From Nematopogon swammerdamellus (taxonomy: Eukaryota; Arthropoda; Insecta; Lepidoptera; Adelidae), in the NCBI GenBank assembly GCA_946902875.1, contig OX336343.1:18771596-18835595 (forward strand): a DNA stretch of 64,000 nucleotides, read 5' to 3'. Positions 25,701-34,700 of this stretch are shown here, in pieces. Within the stretch, counting starts at the first letter, position 1. Each line of letters begins with the position of its first letter. The notes beneath the pieces were generated by a model. The model did no database searches, was not told the origin of the DNA, and worked only from the letters and a program-made list of their open reading frames with translations. The position numbers and the translations under genes were made by a program.

Positions 25701-28700
25701 GGACTTATCCCTTACAGGGATTTCTCCCAGTCAACCTTTGGATGTTTGAGTCGTATGTTGTGAGATATAAGTAGGTAGTAGTAGCTAAAGACTTGAGTGT
25801 GGCAATGTAAAATATAATATATGGAAAACAACTATGATAGATAAACTATAATATACACTACATATAAGTACATACTAGTTAATTAAACGTAGAAATCGCA
25901 AATTATAAATTAAATTAAACACAGAAAAATTATAAATTAAATACATAAAATTATAAATTAAATACATATGAATTACAGTTTATATAATACATAAAACCTA
26001 AATATATACATACATACTTGTCCATTCAGAATTAAAGTTCAGCAGCAATAAAAAAAAATATTAGAGTGGCGACAGTAGAGCTAAGTGCTAACTTAGATAA
26101 CCCAGCTATAGGATCCATCCAGCAATATGATAGAAAATGAGATGACCATAGGAACCAGGGTTTGAAATAATATTTATGGTCACATCGGTCTATGTGGGCT
26201 GGGATAGTCAACATCTGAATGTCGGTCCCACTGTGACTGTTAAAATAGGTTCTGACTTTTAAACATTTTTCAATAACTTGTTATAATGTGGGTGGAGTAA
26301 ACACTGCGGCCGTGGACAGGAAAACGGATTGCGGGAAGGCCACACAGCAGGTGGGACGACGACATCAAGTTCGTCGGCGTTAAGCAGTGGTTCCGTACAG
26401 CTGAAGGCCGGGAGGACTGGAGGAAAATTGGAGAGGCGTATGTGATGTATACACGCTGACTACCTGTTATAATGTTTGTCATAATGAGCAACCGGAACCG
26501 GGCAAATGTGGAACGCACTACCTGCCCATCTATTTCCTCCCAAGTACAGCCTGGGGTTCTTCAAAAGGGGCGTGAAAAGCCTCCTGTCAGGCCAGCATGG
26601 CATTTCGCAATCCCCGTGCATCACAGCATGTCCACGGGCATCGTTAGACACCTACTTGTAGGTGAAACGATGCCAAATGTCGCGCTATCCATAAAAAAAA
26701 AATTCTATAATTTCATCCATAGGTAACCTAGGCTTCGACATGTCGAAACGTCCGCCAGTTCTAAATTCAATGCGAAGAAGAACTGACAAACAAACTTCGC
26801 AAGTCACAATGTTTTGTTAGCACATTATAAGTATTATAATATAGTAACTTACAAATAATTAACCCATACTACCGCTCACAAGAACATTAATATTTACAGC
26901 ATAAACATGAATACTGAAGAATCTGACCACTCTGCCTATTTACATTACCTATAGCTGGTGTATAGTGCCATCTTCAATTTTGATGGTGCTGTTATTAAAA
27001 GCGTTGTTAAAAGCGGCGGGTGGCCGAGTGGTTTGGGCATCGGCTTCTTATGCGGCAGGTCCGAGGTTCGAATCCGGTCGCCTTGTACCAATGAGTTTTT
27101 TCTGACGAAAAAATTTACGTGCATACCTACACCTGCTGCTTCACCGTTCAGAACCGGTGTAAAACTGTAGGTCCTTTCCCTTGCCCCTTACTAGGTGGTA
27201 GGCTCAAATTGTAGCCGTCTGGGTTGATACCAACGACCGTACTAGATGTAAGATGGCCGCATACATAGCAGCCTCGGTTGTGTTCTCCTCTAGTCCAGTA
27301 TAGCAAGCAATCCAGAGAAGTCACCAGTATGGCACCTTCCTTCTCGGAGTTGACATTGGCTGGTCGGAGCATGAGCTTTATCCCCTCCGACGCAGCCACC
27401 CATACCGGATTAAATAAAAAAAAAACCAGTTCTCTCGGAATGAAACAAACTTAGTATTCAATAGGGCATGCAAAGTAGATAGTGCTGTTATTAAACTTGT
27501 GGTGTGGGTGGTGAGGGAGTGCTTACCGGCTAAAGGTCTCTCCCTCGACCTGCAGACGGGAGCGCATCTGCTGCAGCGCGGTGGTCTCGCCGCCACGCCA
27601 CCGGATCATGCGCACGTCCTCGCACTCCGCCGTTACGCCCAGTTGCTCCGGCTTCGGCGTCTATCAACGTAGAGGAGGGTGTTAATCGAGGTCGGGACTA
27701 GCGAGTGGCCAATCTGAATTTTCCGCGCATGCTTCACGTTTCGGCTCGCATCAAGCCCTCGTCAGCTAGTCTGCGTTGACTAGGACGCGGGGAAACACCA
27801 GTCCCGCTCTCGACCTCCCTTTCTCTACCTACCCATATTCTGTAGGATGCTTCCAGTGACGTTTTCGAAGCTCTCTCCATGTATGAGCTTAGCGTCGATC
27901 TTGGCAGCCCTAGATTCTTGAAGAGACTGTAGAGCGACTTCGCTGGTAGTCCTCTTGCTCCGACTTCCACAGCGAAGAGATCAGTCTTGAATCCGTTTCT
28001 CACAATTCGGTGTACTAAGTTGCAGTACTTGTTAAGTTGTGGACCTTCGGTATGTTGCTTTAACTTTAACTTTAAAAACAGACGTAAGACCAATCCAACT
28101 TTTAAATATTAGGTAGACTTATTAAATTCTTTGAAGGTTGACTGGAAGAAATCACTTGCAGTGATAAGTTCGCCTTTGCGCACACCTTTTTTTTTTTCTT
28201 GTCGTGTACTGTTCTTCTTTCAATTGGAGTGCAATAAAGAGTTTCTATTCTATTCTATTCTCTGGGAAAAGACAATTTATCAGCGATTTAACAAGGCACG
28301 AATTTAATTTACTTAGTGGAAGGGAAGCCGCAGTAACAAATACCTACCTTGTCGAAGACGGTGAACTCTTTGTAGAAGCACTCCGGCAGGGATGCGAACT
28401 TGATATTGGCCAAGTCGACGTCTGCGACCGGCCGCGGCGGCGATCCGATAGTCGCCACCGTGTGCTGCCAACCACATTTTAAGTTCAGTTTGTTTGTTGA
28501 AGCAATTATACAAGTCAAAATAATTTTTACCCACCCACAAGCTCACTGAGAAATAAAGGCCAATAAAACTCCCCTATGGTACATTTTATTCTATGTTAGT
28601 TGTTATTAATTTATTTATACATATTTTTTTTATTTTTTATTTTTATTGATACGCGAGACACTTGACGCCGTCAGCATGGATTGTTTTGCCGACGACGCCA

Positions 28701-31700
28701 AAAGCATTCGTTTTAGAACGAGGGCTGCGAATGCCGTGCCGGCGTGACAGATGCCTTTTTACGCGTCTCTTGAATGATCCCAAGTCATACACTGAAGGAA
28801 ACACATCAGGAGGAAGTGCATTCCAGAGTTTCGCAGACATTTAAATAATTACATAAATTTTACATATGCAGAGTAAAAAAATACAAAAATACACCTTATA
28901 ACAGGGTGTCAGACTCAGATGAAGGAAAGTCAAGTGGTAGTTTCTTCAGAGACGGTTTATTTATATAACTCGTACAAGTAATTTCACAAAAAAAGAAGAA
29001 GCACACTCAAAGTCTATCGGGCGACGGTTATTCGAAAGTTCCAAGCCCGTAAGCCGACGGAAACAATTAGTCTTGTAACGAGTCGAATACATGGGCGACT
29101 CGAGTGACTCGAGTTGAAAACATCTATAACTCGAGTTGCGACTCGAATACAAAAACACTCGCTATAGATTTTCTATTTATTAGTCTCAGAATCATTATTT
29201 AATTCTTAAATAATAGCTCCCTTAAATAATTTTAAGTCACTAATCTCGTACAGCGCGTCACCAGTTCAATCAAATGAATTCAACTGTCTCGCAGCAGCAG
29301 ATCGCGTCACCCACTCCACGCGCTCGACTCGAGTGCACTCGGCTCGGATGACTGAATGTGCGAATGCGAGTTGACGAACGAATACAAAATACTCGGCGAC
29401 TCGCGGCCTTGAGAGACTGCGACTCGAGTCGGTCTACTCGAGTATGGTCGGTCGGCCGGCGTGTCGTCGCCGTCAGTCAGTCTCTCAAGGCCGCGAGTCG
29501 AGTACTATTTTGTATTCGTTCGTCAACTCGCATTCGCGATCAGTCAGTCGTCCGAGTGCGTGCACTCGAGTCGAGCGAAGCGAGTGGGCAGACTGCCTGA
29601 CTGACTGCTTGTCCGTACGAATACGAGTCCGACTCGGTTTCGCTCCGAATCCTACTCGAGTTGACGAGTTTTAGGCTTGACTCGAGTCACACGAGTATTA
29701 TCACTCGACTCGTTACAACGTTAGAAACAATCAAACGTGCACAGCCCTTGCTTGAGGTACTTCTGGTCAGATTCAGGTCAGTACACTAGACTCGACTCGA
29801 CTTGACTAGACTAGACAAAATAATATTAATCAGGAGAGCTTATAATGCTAATGTAACGATATTCTGATAGTGAGATACAGGAACATTGAAGTTATTACTA
29901 GTAGCGCCATCTAGCGGCGACACACAACATTCGCGTCGTAGACTAGGCTAGGTAAAGATTTAATAGTGTCTTGTTACAGTCTCCCCCTCTGTCTCTGAAG
30001 GCGACCCGACGAGGAAGACAGTAACTTATTTCGTTGACTTGGGCGGTCGTCCACGTGGTTGTCTGTTCGGTGTGCTGGTTTCAGGCGACGACGTCTTCTT
30101 ACGTGGGCGTCCTCGTTTACGAAGTGGTTGCACTGGGGCTGGTAGAGGCTCAGCATTAGTACCTTGATATGGGCGCAGGGCAGAGGCATGATAAATTCCC
30201 ATAGGTACTTCTGGAGTTTCAGGAAGTGACACTTCGTAAGAGCTTGGGCCATGCTGTCGTTTGATAATATAAGGGCCATCTCGACGTGGGGCTAGTTTAG
30301 AACTAAATCCTTGGCTGGATTTACTTAAAAGATGAGAGTCGACCATCACTGGATTGCCATTTGACACAAAAATGTCTGGATTTGTGGCCAGAAGAACGTT
30401 GAATTTCTTTTCTTGTTCAGGATCCAATGGACAAGGTGGGTTTTCCACGTCCATGGATAGGATTTCAGCCGACGGGAACAAGGCAATGGAATGCGGGGAT
30501 AGTGTGACTTCTGTCTCTTCTATTGTCTTTTCCGCATCATGATACAAGGCGTCCATTATGGGCGAATAGCCATCAAAGAGAGTTTTACGTCGCTTGTTGG
30601 GTGAACTCGAGAGTTCAATTGGTATCAGAGGTCCATAAGGCCGATGAAGACTCGCTTCTGTGGCGCTGGACTCCGGCAGGTTAGGTTCTGAATGGGTCGT
30701 CAGGACAGGTGAGAGCTCCACCGTGTCTTCACTAAAAATAGCAAAGTCTTCGCTGTAGAATTCATAGGTTTTAGAGTCATCCTCTATGAACTGCCATGTA
30801 AACTGCGGTAGGTTAATAATCATGCCGGCATCTTCTATGAAGCCGACTCCCAGCAGTGTTCGGTTGCATCGGGAGTTTGGCAAGACCAGGAATGTTGTCC
30901 GTATTGTACGATTGCAAAGAGTGACTGGAACTTCGGTTATAAGGACGGGCTGTTTCTTCTTGAATCCGTCTGCCAGCGTAATGAACACTTCCTGCTCCTT
31001 GAACTTGTATCCTTTGCTCTTTAACAGACAGTACAGCTGAAAGGATGCGACGCTGGATTTGGCACATGAGTCGACGTACGCTACACCTTGAGTGCCAGTG
31101 ATGTCAATGAAGACAACTGGTCGTACACGGGCATCCGTAACGACATTAATAGCGCAGAATCCTATTTCCGAAGCTGATGTCGAGGGCACTTTGGTTTTGT
31201 GACATGTTTGGCAGTTACTACGAACGACGCCAGGGGCTCCACAGCCGTAACACGAAAACTTAGGTGCTGAAGGGGAAGGTGCTTGTGTGACAGCTTCCGT
31301 TGATTTAACAGTGGTACTGGTATTGGGTTCTTTGGATGCAAAGCGGCTGTCACTTTTCTTTTTCTTCAGGCACTGCTCAATGCTATGTCCTTGAAGTCTG
31401 CAGTAGTGACAGCGAGTCTTAACTTGCTTTGTTGAACGTTGCGAATTACTATGGCTCTTGGATTCCTGCTCAGACATTTCACTTTTCGCTATGTTCCTTT
31501 TGTCTGCTAGCGTTTGCTCAACATCACGAGCAGACTTCAAAAGTTCATCGTAGCTATGTACTTTGTCACGAGAAACCTTTTCTCGGATATCGATATGCAA
31601 CAGTCCAAACAACATATCAATCTGTTGCACCTCGGTGTGCGCAGGTTTAGGCAATTGAGCAAATAGCATGCGCTTGTGCGCGACAAAGGTCTCCGTAGGT

Positions 31701-34700
31701 ATGCTTTGTTCTTGCTTTTGGGTCATAATATCTTGATAGATGACGTATGCGGGTTTCTTCGGGGCAAAAGCGTGACGAATATGTTTCTCGAACTCACTCC
31801 AGGATGTTATGCTATCTCTCACTCCCATCCACCACACAGCAGCTTCCTTTTTTAGTAGCAAGGGTAAACCAATGAGAGCATCTTGATCGTTGATCTTTTC
31901 AATTCGCTTAAAAACGCTTACTGAAGCCAAGAATGTCTCCACCGTTTCTTGATCTCTGTTGCCGTCGAAGTAGCAAGTACATGATGCAAAAGTACCACCA
32001 CTTTTAGCATTGATGGCGGTTATAAGGCCTTGAAACTGTTCTTCGCTGAATGAAATTGCCATCTTCGCCACTTTTGGACTTGTTTTCTTCTTAGGTACTT
32101 TCTTGATTGTATTGAAAGTCGGGCCAGAGCGTAGATGACGTATTGGAGTTGTTTCTGTGTCCGAATAGCTGCTACTCTCCTCGTTTTCTTCCTTCATCGA
32201 ATCAACCTGGTTGTGGTTGTAGGTTCTTTATTTGGCCACTAGTCTGGGCGCCATTATAACAGGGTGTCAGACTCAGATGAAGGAAAGTCAAGTGGTAGTT
32301 TCTTCAGAGACGGTTTATTTATATAACTCGTACAAGTAATTTCACAAAAAAAGAAGAAGCACACTCAAAGTCTATCGGGCGACGGTTATTCGAAAGTTCC
32401 AAGCCCGTAAGCCGACGGAAACAATCAAACGTTCACAGCCCTTGCTTGAGGTACTTCTGGTCAGATTCAGGTCAGTACACTAGACTCGACTCGACTTGAC
32501 TAGACTAGACAAAATAATATTAATCAGGAGAGCTTATAATGCTAATGTAACGATATTCTGATAGTGAGATACAGGAACATTGAAGTTATTACTAGTAGCG
32601 CCATCTAGCGGCGACACACAACATTCGCGTCGTAGACTAGGCTAGGTAAAGATTTAATAGTGTCTTGTTACAACCTAAAAAATTAATATAAAAATAAACG
32701 GAGTTTCCACCACCGGCGGCGCCGGCGGGGCGAACCCAGGCTACCGATGGTCGGGTCTCAAACCTCTGGACCATGCGTGCAGTGTCGAGCTGCCTTTTGA
32801 ATCCGGCCCTTGACCCAACCACTCAACGAGAGCTTCTCAAGGCGGTCGTCGAGCTCTTCGCTACCAGACCCTGCGCTGATACCACTATAGGCACAATGAT
32901 CATCGAGTCGACGGAACACATTTTGGTAACCTCGTGGTGCAGATCCAGATACTTTATTAGGTAGTTATTATGTGTACCTGTTAATTGCACAGACCGCCTA
33001 AGGGTGGTCTGTGGTTAATTGTCATGTTTATTAATTGTTTTCTCTGTTTGACTTTATCGTTGGTTGGAAAGATATCAGCTTTGCTGTCTTGCATAGTGAA
33101 TCAGCTGAGTGGGTTCCATTTTCGTCACATGTATGTGTTCATTTATGTAACTGTATTTTATTCAAAAGATTATTCACAATTTATAAATAAAAATTATTAA
33201 ATAAACTATAACTACCTATCAAATAAAATTTTACGACAAATATAGGTAACTAATTAAAAAACTATAAACTAAAAACTAGCTTATAAATTATATATTTCCT
33301 CAAGGGGCGTCGTCCCCGGGATGGTTCCCAGGATGGCGGCCGGGTTGCCCCTCTGTATCCCCAGACTAACTCGTTGCCGGAGATACAAGAGGCAACACGG
33401 GTTTCCAGTTGCGGTCACCAAACGGAACCCACCTCCAGGACGAAGGCCTTGGCCTCCTCCGACCACGTCCCAAATGTCTCGACGGCGAAGGCCACGAACC
33501 AGTAGTTGCACCTAATTATTAATAATATTTATATTGTTTTGTGAGTTGTTATGTGACAAATAAATAAATAATTTCATTTTTGGGGTTCAGTACCAAAGTA
33601 TACAAATGAACCCTTATATGGTGAAACTTTCGCACGGAGCATTGCTTTTTCGCCACGATCCTAGATAATGACTTTTTTTTAATGCTTCCGAACTGGGTGG
33701 CTCTGCCCGAGGTCGAAGCCTCAGGCGCAGGCAATTTCACCGCCGAGGAGGTGCCAGTCCGGCTTGGAGGTTGACTAATGTCGCTGGGGAAAGGCTATTA
33801 ACCCGCGATTTGAAGACCGTGGATTGTAGGAGTGGGGAAAGATATTCCCTGGAAGCCCGTTCCACACCTTTGCAGTGCGGCAAAAGAACGATTTAGAGAA
33901 TCGTGCAGTTCGAAGAACTCTTCTGTCGACTACAAAGGGGTGCAGGCAACATTGTCAACATTCAGATCAAGTCGTGCAAAAAGTGTACCTGAAACATCTC
34001 ATAGGTGAGCGGTGGGATGCCGCCGTTAGCGCGGATGACGTGCGCGGGATTCCAGAGCGTGTGCGACACGAACTCGCCGCACACGACGCCCGTGTCGCGG
34101 CACAGCTGCTTGACGGCGTCGTCGCGCTGGTGCCACACCGGCTCGCAGTCCTGCTCGAATGACACGCGCCGGATCCCTGTGCGACATAACCTCACATGAT
34201 TCCAGACCGTGTGCGACACGAACTCGCCACACACGACGCCCGTGTCGCGGCACAGCTGCTTGACGGCGTCGTCGCGCCGGTGCCACACCGGCTTGCAGTC
34301 CTGCTCGAATGACACGCGCCGGATACCTGTGCGACACAACCTCGCATGATTCCAGAGCGTGTGCGACACGAACTCTCCGCACACGACGCCCGTGTCGCGG
34401 CACAGCTGCTTGACGGCGTCGTCGCCCCGCCGGTGCCACACCGGCTCGCAGTCCTGCTCGAATGACACGCGCCGGATACCTGTGCGACACAACCTCACAT
34501 GATTCCAGAGCGTGTGCGACACGAACTCGCCGCACACGACGCCCGTGTCGCGGCACAGCTGCTTGAAGGATTCGTCGCGCCGGTGCCACACCGGCTCGCA
34601 GTCCTGCTCGAATGACACGCGCCGGATACCTGTGCGACACAACCTCACATGATTCCAGAGCGTGTGCGACACGAACTCGCCGCACACGACGCCCGTGTCG

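Larger units (their letters stand above)
28897..32672 (-). mobile_element. Internally deleted gypsy-type LTR retrotransposon
   Basis: The 5' LTR is 32672-32255 (418 bp). The 3' LTR is 29978-28897, also 418 bp once a nested MITE and one target copy are removed. I see one difference between them (near 29743 versus 32434). ACCT flanks the element (28893-28896 and 32673-32676). The primer site next to the 5' LTR starts TGGCGCCCA, which fits a tRNA-Lys primer, and a purine tract AGAGGGGGAGAC precedes the 3' LTR. The interior is one 723-aa frame. It lies in cry1 intron 3, in the sense direction of cry1. Confidence 0.92.

Noticed and set aside
27012..27100. tRNA-Ser/Leu-like sequence with good A and B boxes
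   Set aside because: It is the head of SINE-A; the same head recurs at 9232, 9731, 49297 and 50797 joined to the same body and A-rich tail, and no acceptor stem closes.
30026..32197. 723-aa frame as a domesticated host gene
   Set aside because: It lies exactly between young LTRs with primer site, purine tract and target duplication, so it belongs to a recent transposon. Domestication has no support.
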